A stretch of 64,000 bases of DNA from Marinobacterium stanieri (GCF_900155945.1 NZ_FTMN01000002.1:472981-536980), one strand, 5' to 3'. Shown: positions 36,270 through 46,107, numbered from the stretch's first letter. A program made the numbers and translations. Notes: a model not told the origin generated them from the sequence alone.

Positions 36270-37712
36270 TCAGCTCAGCAACCCGCCTGTCGCCTGCTTC
36301 AGGAACTCGCGCGTCACCTCACCATGCGGTGACATGATCAGATCCAGGTTGGCATCCTTGGCCATTTCCATGCAGCCGCGCGGGTTGGAGAATTCGCGGA
36401 AGCCTTCAACACCGTGGTGACGGCCCATGCCACTTTTGCCTACGCCACCAAAGCCCATGGTTTCCTGTGCACCCTGCAGCGCAGCCGCGTTGACACAGAA
36501 ACCACCGGACGAGGTATTCAGGCGCAGCTTGTCCACCAGTTCCTGCTGGTCAGAGAAGATATAGATCCCCAGCGGACGGTCACCTGACTGAATCGAAGTG
36601 ATCACCTGATCAAATTCGGTGTAGGTGTAGATCGGCAGGATCGGCCCAAACACCTCGTTACGTCCCAGCAGGGAGTCCTGCTGCGAATTGATCACTAGTG
36701 TCAGGGGCATGCGGGACGGCGAGCTCTCATCACCGCGCTCGGCAGCACTGCCCAGCTCGATAACCTGAGTGCCCTGCTGGCGTGCCTCATCCAGGTAGCT
36801 GCCCAGACGGTCGAACTGGCGGGTATTGATGACGGAGCAGATCTGCGGCGCCTGGGTGTAATCACCCACGGAGCTTTCGACAAAGTCCTTCACCAGATTG
36901 ACGAAACGATCCACCGAACCGGCCGGCACATAGCAGTGGTCCACGTTGATACACAGCTGACCGTTTTTGGTCATCTTGATACCAACCATGGAGCGGATAT
37001 TTTCCGGCGTCAGCGCTTCTTCAGTGAATACGGTCGGGTTCTTGCCGCCCAGCTCCAGAGTGACCGGCACCAGATTTTTCGCCGCATTCATCATCACTTC
37101 ACGGCCGATATTGGTACTGCCGGTGTACAGCAGATGATCCCACTGCATGGCACTGAAATGCTTGGCCAGATCGATGCCGCCATTCACCACGGCAACACGC
37201 TCACGATCAAAGGTCGCGCCGATGATCTCTTCCAGTACTTCGCCTACAGCCGGCGTCTGCTCGGAGGGTTTGATGATGGCACGGTTACCGGCTGCCAGCA
37301 TTTCGCACAGCGGACCAACCGTCAGTTCAACCGGGAAGTTCCAGGCCGGCATGTTGCCGATTACGCCCTTGGGCTGGTATTCGATGTAAGCCTTGGAGCT
37401 GCCGTAGATGTGCGGCTCAACTTCGCGATAATCGCGTGCGGTCCACTCTTCCAGCATTTTCTCGGCATACTGGGCACGGGCCGCCACACTGACCACATCG
37501 TGTGCATAAGTCATCAATTCAGGATGGTAGCCATAGTCGCTGTTCAAGGCTTCGGCCAGGCGCTTGGCATTGCCCAGTATCATGCCCGGAATCGCCTGCA
37601 GCCATTCGCGGCGCTCGGCAAGCGTCGGGTGCGAGTGCTTGAGGTAGGCAGCCTTCTGCTGCTGGAAAACGTCTTCGAGTTGCGCAATGGCAGCGTGATC
37701 AGCGTGAGTCAT
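36270..37712 (-). CDS. calB: Coniferyl-aldehyde dehydrogenase-type aldehyde dehydrogenase
   Basis: 480 residues. It oxidises an aldehyde to the acid with NAD(P)+. Motifs: IGNMPAWNFPVELTVGPL (cofactor entry), LLYTGSTNIGREVM (Rossmann), catalytic Glu in VTLELGGKNPTVF, catalytic Cys in KNGQLCINVDHCYVP, and EVFGPILPIYTYTEFDQ. The overall sequence follows CalB of coniferyl alcohol breakdown, a relative of long-chain and betaine-type ALDHs, so aromatic or aliphatic aldehydes are both possible. It is monocistronic and convergent with the AraC gene. Confidence 0.9.
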   Translation of the reverse strand: MTHADHAAIAQLEDVFQQQKAAYLKHSHPTLAERREWLQAIPGMILGNAKRLAEALNSDYGYHPELMTYAHDVVSVAARAQYAEKMLEEWTARDYREVEPHIYGSSKAYIEYQPKGVIGNMPAWNFPVELTVGPLCEMLAAGNRAIIKPSEQTPAVGEVLEEIIGATFDRERVAVVNGGIDLAKHFSAMQWDHLLYTGSTNIGREVMMNAAKNLVPVTLELGGKNPTVFTEEALTPENIRSMVGIKMTKNGQLCINVDHCYVPAGSVDRFVNLVKDFVESSVGDYTQAPQICSVINTRQFDRLGSYLDEARQQGTQVIELGSAAERGDESSPSRMPLTLVINSQQDSLLGRNEVFGPILPIYTYTEFDQVITSIQSGDRPLGIYIFSDQQELVDKLRLNTSSGGFCVNAAALQGAQETMGFGGVGKSGMGRHHGVEGFREFSNPRGCMEMAKDANLDLIMSPHGEVTREFLKQATGGLLS

Positions 37713-37840
37713 TTCAACCTCTCATTGTTATTGGCATAGGGTCGTCGGACTGAGACCGGCCATGGAGGTATTATTCACACCCTGATCACACAAATATTGT
37801 CTTTTGGCGCCACTCTGTTCGGCACAGATGCTGAGTGCCT

Positions 37841-38656
37841 TCAGGCACTTGGAGGACGGGCAATTCCGGCTTCTCTCAGCAGCATCGAAGCGCGGGTCGT
37901 AACGTCACTCTGGAACGCCTTTTCATAATTCACATCCAGCACATAGGCCTTGGCCCTCAGGCGAATCACCACCCGGTTGGTCAGCACTATCTCTTCAATG
38001 GCAAAGGTGACCGGCTGCTTAAGATAGGCAAAGCGGCTGGTGACGATGACTTCACGTACAATGCTGCGGGCCTGTTCAATGTCCGCATCCAGTGCCAGAT
38101 GGAAATCGGTCACCACCATCATCGACATGGCGCCCATATTGCCGGATGACACCACATCGGTGACGAAACGGGCATTGGGAATGGTGACGGTATTGTCATC
38201 CAGCGTCTGCAGCCGCACCGAGCGCAATGTAATGGCCGTAATCTCGCCATACACGCCCTCAAAGTTGACCCTGTCCCCTACCTGGAACGGGCGATCAAAC
38301 AGCAGCATGATGCCGGCAATCAGCGAGGCCGCCACATCCTTGAGGGCAAAGCCCACCGCCACCGCTGCAGAGCCACCCACGGCCAGCAGCATCTCCTGAG
38401 GCGGATTCAGAACGGTAATCAGCAGAAAGGCTGTACCGCCGATATACAGCACAAAACTGACCAGCGTGGTCATTTGCAGGATGGTAAAGCGGCGCGTGGG
38501 CAAATGATCCATTAACCCGGTGGCCGTACGTCGAATCATCCAGTTGATCAGCCAGAGGACGACAAAACCGGCTACCAACATCAGCAGGTTGCTGGCCTCG
38601 AACATGGCCAGCACCGTCTCCAACTGCGAATTGAGTGTGTCTGCCGTGTCATTCAT
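37841..38656 (-). CDS. Small-conductance mechanosensitive channel (MscS family)
   Basis: 271 residues, the compact MscS size. Three helices lie in the first 115 residues (about 22-41, 58-82 and the pore helix MLLAVGGSAAVAVGFALKDVAASLIAGIMLLF), followed by the beta-domain signature DRPFQVGDRVNFEGVYGEITAITLRSVRLQTLDDNTVTIPNARF and the C-terminal vestibule. It should open on membrane tension during hypo-osmotic shock. Its start overlaps the stop of the upstream P-loop ATPase gene by 8 bases, so the two are co-translated. A perfect AGTGCCT/AGGCACT hairpin overlaps its stop region. Confidence 0.94.
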   Translation of the reverse strand: MNDTADTLNSQLETVLAMFEASNLLMLVAGFVVLWLINWMIRRTATGLMDHLPTRRFTILQMTTLVSFVLYIGGTAFLLITVLNPPQEMLLAVGGSAAVAVGFALKDVAASLIAGIMLLFDRPFQVGDRVNFEGVYGEITAITLRSVRLQTLDDNTVTIPNARFVTDVVSSGNMGAMSMMVVTDFHLALDADIEQARSIVREVIVTSRFAYLKQPVTFAIEEIVLTNRVVIRLRAKAYVLDVNYEKAFQSDVTTRASMLLREAGIARPPSA

Positions 38657-41444
38657 TGAGCAGATTCTTCCTGTGCAATAACCGACCCAACACCGGAATC
38701 CATACCGGCACTATGCGGTAGCGACGGTCCTTTGTACGCCAGACGAAACCGGCATCGAAGGCCGTTTTCAATGCAGTGCGAATGGTGGATTCCGGGATCG
38801 AAGTGGTTTCGACCAGCTCATCACTGGTCATGTTTTCATGCAGCATCAGCGCCGAATATACAAACAGCAGGTCAGCCCCCAGATTATCCAGCGCACTCGA
38901 CGAAGGCTGCTGCGGCAGGCTTACCAGCACGGACTTGGTGCGCACCGTGACCGACCTGAGCCACATCTCCAGCGCCTGCATGGGGTTGCCGCCACTGGCA
39001 TCCCACAGCAGGTTGAAATAGAGCTGCTCGGCATTGCGCACATTGCCGGCCTGGGGCCCTCGAGTGGACAGCAGAATGTCATCATAATCCAGTGACAAGC
39101 CGCTCAGCTGGTGGCGCGACATGATCAGCGAGCGAATTTCGCTTTGCGTCCAGGCCTTGGTTTTGATCACCTTGCTGAACTGGTAGTCACCGCCAAACAC
39201 CTGGCGCAGATAGGCCCAGCTGGAGTTACTGATCGCAATCACCCAAAAAATGCTTTGCACGCGCGTGCGCAGCAGGCTCAGCACCATTTCCCAGCCACCC
39301 AGGCCACCGACTTTGCGCAGAAACAGGTTCTGAGCATCTTCAATGATGACGACGGTCGGCTGCCGCTCCGCTTCACTGGCGACCAGCGCCGAGGGGCCGG
39401 CACTGAGATTGATCCCCAGCGCGGCTCCCAGCAGTTCGGTCACCTGGGCTTCAGTCGTGGTTTTGGCCGGTACCTGCACCCGGCATACGTGCAACTCCCG
39501 TTCTTTCTCTGCCCAGCTGCCCAGCCGCTCTATCAACGTGGACTTGCCCGAACCTCGCGGCCCTTGAATCAGCAACGAGTTTTCTTCCGAGGTATGCGCC
39601 TGCCACTGCTCCACTGATGCCTGCACTATGCTCAGCAGCTCCACATTGATATAGGGCATCTTCTGCTCCGGCAGGTCTTCGCCAAACCACTGCCGATAGC
39701 GTTCCTGTGCCTCGCTCTCTTCACCACCGGACTCCGCTGCCGATTGCGACGAACGCAGGGCAAAACTGCGTGCCGAGATGCGACGATACCAGTCAAAATC
39801 GATCAGGCCACGGTGGCAAAAATCGACTAATTGCCCGCCCAGCATCACGGGGATACCCAGTGGCCGCAAGAGCATGGCCGCACGCGGAGCAAACACGCGC
39901 TGTACCCAAGGGTCCACCTGCTGCGGCAGGTAAGACTGCAGTGCCACCACAAATTCATCACGATAACGGTGCAGCAACACACTCAACGCGATAAGGATCG
40001 ACAGCAGTGTCAGCCAACGCAGATGATGCAGCAGCAAGGCATTGCCAATGGTCAGGTGCGCCATCGCCTGCAACAGCCAGGGCAGCAGAATAATGGCGGA
40101 GGCATAACGGGCACGGCGGGCGATACGGCTAGACTCCTTATCACTCAGGAACACGCTCGCCCGCTCGTTGATCCGGTGCAGCATCCAGCTGCAGAACTCA
40201 GCCACCAGGCCGTAGAGAATGTAGATCTTGGCGAACGGAATCAGTGGCAACAACAGGACCAGGTGATAGTCGGTAAACAGGACTTTCAGCAGATCCAGAC
40301 CAATCCAGCCAACAAACCAGGGCAGCAGTGTGGGAAAGCTGGTGGTGCCCCTGAGTACCTGATGATACAGCCGCTGCTTACGGTAACGTCGCGCCAGCTC
40401 GGCATGCCAGTTGGAGGCTGGCGTTCTGAGCCAGCGGGCAAGCGCTGCCAGCGCCCAGAAACAGAATATGCCGAACAGGTATTCAGCAATCTGCAAGTAG
40501 CGCCAGAGGGAAGAATCTACGCCCCCGGCGGGCCTGAAATCCACACGGGCATCTACATATAGCCACTTGAAGATATTGCGAATGGCCCGTGCTTCCAGAC
40601 CCAACAAACGGGTATGACTGATCTTGATCGCGGCCAGGGCCTCCTCGAATACCGGCCCCTGCTCACGCCAGAGCAGACTTCTCCCCGTATTCAGGTTGAT
40701 CGACATCACCAGCGCATCCAGTTCCAGTATGCGTAAGTGCTGCTTCAGCAACCCAAGGGTGTCGGATGGTAGTGCTTTGGGCAGGTCGGCCTTGCGGCGC
40801 GAAACCGCACTGGTCTGGGCCAGTGTTTGTGACTGGCGCCACAACTCAATCCAGAGCTGGATATCCTTGGTTGTGATATCGTCTGCCAACCCCTGCTGAA
40901 GCTGAAAAAACTCCCGCCGCTGCTGAGCAAGAGGTGTGCCCATTTGGTTCAACCAGGCATCCACCTCAGCCAGGTAAACAGGATCAACGGTCGCCAGCAC
41001 CTCCTCCTGGTGCAGCAAAACACGTTGCCGTGAACGCCAGATATTCAGCAACGCCTCTCTAAGTTCCACCGGCTGCTTGCGCCAGAGGCGATCACGCAGA
41101 TTACTGATATGCCCCTGATTACGCTGCAGTTGTGTAAGCGCCTCTGCGTACTCGTCTGTCAGGCTGGCACAGCTCAACTGCACAGGCCAAACCTGACCGT
41201 CCTGCTCACCCGCTCTTGCGGCCAGAAGGGCTTCCAGTTGTTCAGTACCCGCATCAGCAGCCGCACTGCCTTCCACCACCGAGCGAAGGTGCTGAACAAT
41301 GGTTTCGGCTGCATTCACATCCTGATGCAGGCTTTTCAGTACCAGCGCCTGCTCGCTGCAATCAATATCATCCTGTGCCAGCACAAGGGTTGGCAATACG
41401 AGGGATAACACCAGCAGGACTGGTGCAAGAAGAGAGACATTCAT
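38649..41444 (-). CDS. Membrane protein with P-loop ATPase and C-terminal winged helix, coupled to MscS
   Basis: 931 residues from ATG 41444, which begins a good signal peptide (MNVSLLAPVLLVLSLVLPTLVLAQ); no strong ribosome-binding site is seen. The order is: signal peptide; a helical, coiled-coil-like periplasmic region to about residue 310; several membrane helices at about 320-550; then a cytoplasmic AAA-type ATPase with Walker A LLIQGPRGSGKST (about 625-635), Walker B VVIIEDAQNLFL and sensor-like VIAISNSSWAYLR; and finally a winged-helix-like tail (MTSDELVETTSIPESTIRTALKTAFDAGFVW). I do not recognise a named family. Overlap with mscS suggests an ATP-dependent partner or sensor for that channel. 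Confidence 0.85.
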   Translation of the reverse strand: MNVSLLAPVLLVLSLVLPTLVLAQDDIDCSEQALVLKSLHQDVNAAETIVQHLRSVVEGSAAADAGTEQLEALLAARAGEQDGQVWPVQLSCASLTDEYAEALTQLQRNQGHISNLRDRLWRKQPVELREALLNIWRSRQRVLLHQEEVLATVDPVYLAEVDAWLNQMGTPLAQQRREFFQLQQGLADDITTKDIQLWIELWRQSQTLAQTSAVSRRKADLPKALPSDTLGLLKQHLRILELDALVMSINLNTGRSLLWREQGPVFEEALAAIKISHTRLLGLEARAIRNIFKWLYVDARVDFRPAGGVDSSLWRYLQIAEYLFGIFCFWALAALARWLRTPASNWHAELARRYRKQRLYHQVLRGTTSFPTLLPWFVGWIGLDLLKVLFTDYHLVLLLPLIPFAKIYILYGLVAEFCSWMLHRINERASVFLSDKESSRIARRARYASAIILLPWLLQAMAHLTIGNALLLHHLRWLTLLSILIALSVLLHRYRDEFVVALQSYLPQQVDPWVQRVFAPRAAMLLRPLGIPVMLGGQLVDFCHRGLIDFDWYRRISARSFALRSSQSAAESGGEESEAQERYRQWFGEDLPEQKMPYINVELLSIVQASVEQWQAHTSEENSLLIQGPRGSGKSTLIERLGSWAEKERELHVCRVQVPAKTTTEAQVTELLGAALGINLSAGPSALVASEAERQPTVVIIEDAQNLFLRKVGGLGGWEMVLSLLRTRVQSIFWVIAISNSSWAYLRQVFGGDYQFSKVIKTKAWTQSEIRSLIMSRHQLSGLSLDYDDILLSTRGPQAGNVRNAEQLYFNLLWDASGGNPMQALEMWLRSVTVRTKSVLVSLPQQPSSSALDNLGADLLFVYSALMLHENMTSDELVETTSIPESTIRTALKTAFDAGFVWRTKDRRYRIVPVWIPVLGRLLHRKNLLNE

Positions 41445-41561
41445 GCTGGCTATATGATTTCCGCTATCAAGGGCCTGCAAAGAGGCCTGCCAAATGGGTC
41501 TCAGATGAATATAGCAGCTTAATTATGAAAGCGTTGCTGCTTGAAACCTTCCTCTGCTGCC

Positions 41562-42254
41562 CTAAATCCCGGTCACGGCACGTCCGATAAATTGCACCGG
41601 CCCCGTCGGCAGCCCTGTCGGTGAACCGCCGCTTTGCTCGATGGTCAGCTCAAACAACTGGTTGGGTGTAATGGCAGACAGCTCTTCAAGCTGGGTTTCC
41701 AGGCTTCGATCAGGATCAACCAGCCCCAGCGACACGGGCTTCTCCCACCCTTCGGCCTTGGTCCAGAACTCCAGTACCTTGCCCTCGGGCACCTGGGTCG
41801 CTACCAAAGGCTTGAGCTCGATACTGGAGCCATCGTAACTGGTCAGCATCCAGCCCGGCTGTGTTTGCCCCGGTGCCGTAAGCACCACGATATGCGTGGG
41901 TGCCGGTTCGCGCACGAGAAACAGTCCGACACAAACCACCAATAATGCCGCCGTGGCCATCCGCCAAATTCCACTGCCCTGCCACATGGAAGGCCTGGTT
42001 GGCTCCCGCATTTTCAGCTCATCGAGACTGCGCTCAATCCGCAACCTGGCAAAGGGAGACGGCTCTACGGAAGGAACCAGTTCGTTCAACAGCTCAAGCC
42101 GGTCTTCCCAATAGGCAACGGCCTCACGTGCCTCGCTCTCCTGCGCCATACGCACCTCAAACTGCTCACGCTCTTCAGCATCCAGCGCCCCCATCACGTA
42201 GTAGGCCGCCGAGAGGCTGAGTTGCTCCTCTTTGCTCAGGCTACTGTCCGTCAT
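41562..42254 (-). CDS. Anti-sigma factor (RskA/ChrR-type)
   Basis: 230 residues from ATG 42254, which overlaps the sigma gene stop in an ATGA. The N-terminal cytoplasmic anti-sigma region (SAAYYVMGALDAEEREQFEVRM) precedes one membrane helix (MATAALLVVCVGLFLV, about 105-122) and a periplasmic RskA domain (VVLTAPGQTQPGWMLTSYDGSSIELKPL ... VPEGKVLEFWTKAEGW ... FELTIEQSGGSPTG). It should hold the co-encoded ECF sigma inactive at the membrane until a periplasmic signal releases it. Confidence 0.92.
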   Translation of the reverse strand: MTDSSLSKEEQLSLSAAYYVMGALDAEEREQFEVRMAQESEAREAVAYWEDRLELLNELVPSVEPSPFARLRIERSLDELKMREPTRPSMWQGSGIWRMATAALLVVCVGLFLVREPAPTHIVVLTAPGQTQPGWMLTSYDGSSIELKPLVATQVPEGKVLEFWTKAEGWEKPVSLGLVDPDRSLETQLEELSAITPNQLFELTIEQSGGSPTGLPTGPVQFIGRAVTGI

Positions 42255-42799
42255 GACATGCACTCTCTCAGTTTGATCAGGCTACGTTGCACCCAGGCCT
42301 TAACCGTGCCAAGTGGTTTATCCAGGTGACTGGCCAGCTCAGAATGGGTCAGCCCATGCACATAGGCTTTCACCACTGCTGAACGCTGCTCGGTATCCAG
42401 CTGTTTCAGACAATCCAGTAACGTGTGGCGTTCACGGCTGGAGCGCGGCTCAGGCTCGTGCGAAAGCCGCTCCAGTACCGCATCCAGTTCAGGCATTTCC
42501 TGGTCCGTCGACAGGCTGGCTTCACGGTAGGCATAACGCTGAGTATTCAACGCGAGGTTGCGCGCCATGCGGCTTAGCCAGGCTTGGCCATTGCCACCTT
42601 CAGCGTCGAATGAATCCGCCCGGGTCCACACGCGGACGAAAAGATCATGCAGGATATCTTCAGCGAGCGCCTGATTTCGCACTATCGCCATGATTAATCC
42701 CAGCAAGCGAGATGACTCCAGGTGATAGAGCTCAGATAACGCAGAACGTTTCCCCTGAGCACACTGAAGAATCAATTGATTAATGTTTGCGTCCGTCAC
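42251..42799 (-). CDS. ECF-type RNA polymerase sigma factor (SigK-like)
   Basis: 182 residues. The sigma-2 region includes YHLESSRLLGLIMAIVRNQALAEDILHDLFVRVWTRADSFD; the sigma-4 region has LDTEQRSAVVKAYVHGLTHSELASHLDKPLGTVKAWVQRSLIKLRECM. It directs polymerase to stress promoters when released by the RskA-type anti-sigma encoded next with a 4-base overlap. The DUF3455 gene lies upstream on the same strand and may belong to its regulon; a hairpin separates them. Confidence 0.94.
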   Translation of the reverse strand: MTDANINQLILQCAQGKRSALSELYHLESSRLLGLIMAIVRNQALAEDILHDLFVRVWTRADSFDAEGGNGQAWLSRMARNLALNTQRYAYREASLSTDQEMPELDAVLERLSHEPEPRSSRERHTLLDCLKQLDTEQRSAVVKAYVHGLTHSELASHLDKPLGTVKAWVQRSLIKLRECMS

Positions 42800-42849
42800 G
42801 GCTGCCCATCGAGTCCTTGAGTATGAACCTCATACTAGAGTACCGACCC

Positions 42850-42881
42850 GAAACCGCCAAGGCGCAAGGCCCGGCGGTTTC
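42850..42881 (-). terminator. Perfect hairpin between the DUF3455 gene and the sigma gene
   Basis: GAAACCGCC (42850-42858) and GGCGGTTTC (42873-42881) form a 9-base-pair stem directly after the DUF3455 stop. No T tract follows, so it may attenuate rather than fully stop transcription into the sigma gene. Confidence 0.5.
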
Positions 42882-42890
42882 GTCAGGCTA

Positions 42891-43424
42891 TTACCGGGCT
42901 TTCCAGAACACATATTCACCGGTATAGGCCACCAGACGCTTGGTGCCGACGGCACCAGCATCACAGCCGGACTTGGGCGCAGCACCACCGTGCAAATTGA
43001 TACGCTGAATGTAGGTGACGCCGTTTAATGCGCCGTCGCGTTCAGAGGCATTCGCTTGCACCAACTGGAACGGGATATTGCCATCCCCTGCCGGTGCGGT
43101 TGCCAGCTGCTTGCCGGTAATTTTGCTGCCATCAGTGGCTTCCCAGGTCGCAGGAGGGCCATAGTAGGACACGGCTGGCTTACCCATTTCATCAGATAGA
43201 ACGGCAGCAGGGCCGGCAAACTTCCAGGCCGGGCCTTTATCCGTCTCGGCACACATCCAGGCGACGGTGCCGACTGCCTTGGTTTTCATGGCAGCTTCAT
43301 GCCCGGCTGGCACCTTGATGTCATCCGGAATCGTCATGCTGTGCCCTGCGGCCACGACCGAACCGCTCGCAACGGAAAGTGAGAGTGCGGCAGCGGTAAG
43401 AATCGACTTGGTATTGATGTCCAT
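42891..43424 (-). CDS. Secreted DUF3455 protein
   Basis: 177 residues from ATG 43424, with GAGGA 8 bases upstream. A signal peptide ends SVVAAGH. The rest matches DUF3455: IPDDIKVPAGHEAAMKTKAVGTVAWMC (common pattern of a lipoprotein-free exported protein), WKFAGPAAVLSD, YYGPPATWEATDGSKITGKQLATAPAGDGNIPF and a C-terminal YTGEYVFW. Function is unknown. Such proteins often sit near ECF sigma/anti-sigma pairs, as here, which suggests an envelope stress role. Two Cys (WMC, SGCDAG) could form a disulfide in the periplasm. Confidence 0.88.
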   Translation of the reverse strand: MDINTKSILTAAALSLSVASGSVVAAGHSMTIPDDIKVPAGHEAAMKTKAVGTVAWMCAETDKGPAWKFAGPAAVLSDEMGKPAVSYYGPPATWEATDGSKITGKQLATAPAGDGNIPFQLVQANASERDGALNGVTYIQRINLHGGAAPKSGCDAGAVGTKRLVAYTGEYVFWKAR

Positions 43425-43647
43425 CGTTATATCCTCATTTGTGATCAAACGTGAACAGAGTTCAGGCTCTGTGAGAGGTAAACACTTGAGCGCCGCATTT
43501 GGATGCAAAGAAAATCACTTTTTTTGAAAATTGCCTCAATCAATCGGATAGCCGCTCAAACTCTCAGGCCGACTCGGGTAATACGTTACTCGTTCAACTC
43601 GGTATACTTGGCGCCAAACGCATACTCTGGCCCAAGGTGAAACAAGA

Positions 43648-45018
43648 ATGGCCCCACAACAGCCCCATGACTGGATAGCCCGTGCAACGGCACAGCAGGA
43701 CTCAGTATTTAATGCGCTGAAGCAGTGCCGAGAGCAGTTATGGATCAACCCCAAGGCCACCCGCTTTGAGTCCATCAAATCACAACTGCCGCTGACCCTG
43801 GCGGATATCGGAGAGGCTTCAGCTCGCCTGGAACGCTTTGCGCCCTACTTCGCCAAGGTATTCCCAGAGACGTCGGCAAGGAATGGCATTATCGAATCAG
43901 ATCTGATTCAGCTGCATGAAGGCAGCACCGCCGTTGCCCGGTTGTTTGCTGCTGAAGCTCCGCATCGGCTGCTGATGAAATGCGATAGCCACCTTCCGAT
44001 CTCCGGCTCTATAAAGGCTCGTGGTGGCATATACGAAGTGCTGTGTTTCGCCGAGCAACTGGCGCATGAGCATGGGCTGCTGAATGAAAGCATGGACTAC
44101 ACCTGCTTCGATACTGCGCCGTTCAAGGCACTCTTTGCCCAGCACAGTATTGTCGTTGGTTCTACCGGCAATCTGGGACTGAGTATTGGCATTATCAGCG
44201 CCAAACTGGGTTTTAAGGTGAGCGTTCACATGTCGGCCGACGCCCGTGAATGGAAGAAGGCACTACTGAGATCCAAAGGCGTCAACGTAGTCGAGCATAC
44301 ATCCGATTACAGTGTTGCCGTGGCCGAAGGGCGCGAGCAGGCACTGGCGACGCCCGGCTGCCATTTTGTCGACGATGAAGACTCGACCACCCTGTTCCTG
44401 GGCTACAGTGTGGCGGCATTGCGGCTGAAGCAGCAGTTGGCGGAACAGCAAACTCCGGTGGATGAGCAGCATCCGCTGATTGTCTATTTGCCCTGTGGTG
44501 TCGGCGGCGGGCCCGGTGGTGTCGCCTTCGGTTTGAAGCAGGTCTTCGGCGATGCGGTGCACTGCTTCTTTGCCGAACCCACCCACTCACCCTGCATGCT
44601 GTTGGGTATGCACTCTGGCCTGCATAACGGTATCAGTGTGCAGGATATCGGGCTGGATAATCTCACTTGCGCCGATGGGCTGGCAGTGGGCCGCCCCTCT
44701 GCCTTCGTGGGCGCACTGATGGACCCACTGCTGGATGGCATCTACACCGTCAGTGATGACCACCTGCATGCCCTGGTCACCCTGATGACCGATACCGAGC
44801 AGCTTTCCATCGAGCCCTCGGCAGCCGCTGGCCTGACCGGCTTTGTCTGGTTACAACAAGCCGGAACGGACTTGCTTGAGCAAACCGGGCTCACGGGCAC
44901 ACTCAAACAGGCTACCCAACTGGTGTGGGCGACGGGCGGAAATATGGTGCCGGAAGAGGAGCATGCCAAATATTACGCCCTTGGGCAGCAGGCGCTGAAA
45001 GCGAAGCACAGCGAATAA
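43648..45018 (+). CDS. dsdA: D-serine ammonia-lyase
   Basis: 456 residues, close to E. coli DsdA (442). A PLP enzyme that deaminates D-serine to pyruvate and ammonia, detoxifying D-serine or using it as carbon. The PLP-Lys is in [18 protein letters not shown], the phosphate-binding glycine loop is [13 protein letters not shown], and [13 protein letters not shown] is the second glycine-rich motif. The gene stands alone; no dsdX transporter or dsdC regulator is adjacent. A short N-terminal extension is present compared with the E. coli protein. Confidence 0.95.
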   Translation: MAPQQPHDWIARATAQQDSVFNALKQCREQLWINPKATRFESIKSQLPLTLADIGEASARLERFAPYFAKVFPETSARNGIIESDLIQLHEGSTAVARLFAAEAPHRLLMKCDSHLPISGSIKARGGIYEVLCFAEQLAHEHGLLNESMDYTCFDTAPFKALFAQHSIVVGSTGNLGLSIGIISAKLGFKVSVHMSADAREWKKALLRSKGVNVVEHTSDYSVAVAEGREQALATPGCHFVDDEDSTTLFLGYSVAALRLKQQLAEQQTPVDEQHPLIVYLPCGVGGGPGGVAFGLKQVFGDAVHCFFAEPTHSPCMLLGMHSGLHNGISVQDIGLDNLTCADGLAVGRPSAFVGALMDPLLDGIYTVSDDHLHALVTLMTDTEQLSIEPSAAAGLTGFVWLQQAGTDLLEQTGLTGTLKQATQLVWATGGNMVPEEEHAKYYALGQQALKAKHSE

Positions 45019-45060
45019 ATACGGCATCCAGCCCACCAGAGCAGGCGGGGAATGTCTCGC

Positions 45061-46107
45061 CTACTTTGATGGGCCAGCCGAAATGGCCGCAACAATTTCG
45101 TCGATCAGCTGCTGATGAATCTCAGCACGGCTGCGGCCACCGGGTTCCTGACACAGCTCGCCCTCTCCCTCGGCCTGCAAAATCTTTTTCCCCAATTCAG
45201 TGCACTCACTGAAGGCACTGAACGGGCTTGCCGATGCGATATTGACCGCTGAATAGCTCTGTATGTTGTCTAGCTGCGCGGCGGGTGCCAGTGGCGACTT
45301 GGCATCTTTCGACAGACTGATCAACTTCACGGGCACCGCTATGGACTCGAGCGAGCCCGGCTCCAGCACAGAGGTCAGTTCAGGGTTAATCACCACCAGA
45401 TTCCTTAGGCGTGCATCTGAAGTGTTCTGGGCAAAGAAATCATCCGGCAGCGTTGTAAGGTCCACGCCCTGACTGCTCAACCAGCCGCAGTCGATATTGA
45501 TGCCCTGGGCGTTGCAGGATTGCCGATACCCTTCGGGATCGAACCCTGCACCAGCCAGAGACAACATGGACGTACCACCCAAAAAGAACCCCACCCCGTT
45601 CACATCCGTCATATCGACACGGCTTGAAAGTGGTTCGATACCTTTAAGTGCAGTGAGCGCCAGCGACAAGTCAGCCGGACGCAGAAGAAGTTCATTCGCG
45701 GCATCAGCGGCTTGCAACTCGCGACCACCGGGTGGCTTGGGCACCACAACAATGAAACCACGACGCGCCAGGGCCGAGGCGATCCAGCCGGTATGGATAA
45801 ACGCAGAGCGCATACCGCCGTGGGCCAAGAGCACAACCGGGAAGGAGCCCTGTGCAGCCTTGGCATCAGGTATCACCTCGACTGGGTTGAACAGCTTGCC
45901 CTGGCCAAAGTGCTCTACGGGCTGAGTCTCCGCAGTCGGATACCAGTAGTGAACCTCCACTGGTCTGCCTCGCGCCTCACTCGGCAACGCCCGTACCAGA
46001 TGTGAAGCCGCATAGGGTTCTGCCGCCTGAACGCCGGGCAGAATCACACCAACCATGACGCTGGCGGTGACTAAAGCAGTTGCCATCAATCCTCTTAGCC
46101 CTTTCAT
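45061..46107 (-). CDS. Secreted alpha/beta-hydrolase-fold protein lacking the serine nucleophile
   Basis: 348 residues from ATG 46107 (AGAGG 7 bases upstream), with a signal peptide ending PGVQAAEP. It resembles PAF-acetylhydrolase/dienelactone-hydrolase-like proteins: VEVHYWYPTAETQP, the oxyanion strand FPVVLLAHGGMRSAFIHTGWIASALARRGF, and FIVVVPKPPGG. At the nucleophile elbow, normally G-H-S-x-G-G, it reads GVGFFLGGTS, with Phe where the catalytic Ser should be, confirmed at the codon level (TTC TTT). It may be non-catalytic or use another residue. It converges on dsdA. Confidence 0.85.
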   Translation of the reverse strand: MKGLRGLMATALVTASVMVGVILPGVQAAEPYAASHLVRALPSEARGRPVEVHYWYPTAETQPVEHFGQGKLFNPVEVIPDAKAAQGSFPVVLLAHGGMRSAFIHTGWIASALARRGFIVVVPKPPGGRELQAADAANELLLRPADLSLALTALKGIEPLSSRVDMTDVNGVGFFLGGTSMLSLAGAGFDPEGYRQSCNAQGINIDCGWLSSQGVDLTTLPDDFFAQNTSDARLRNLVVINPELTSVLEPGSLESIAVPVKLISLSKDAKSPLAPAAQLDNIQSYSAVNIASASPFSAFSECTELGKKILQAEGEGELCQEPGGRSRAEIHQQLIDEIVAAISAGPSK

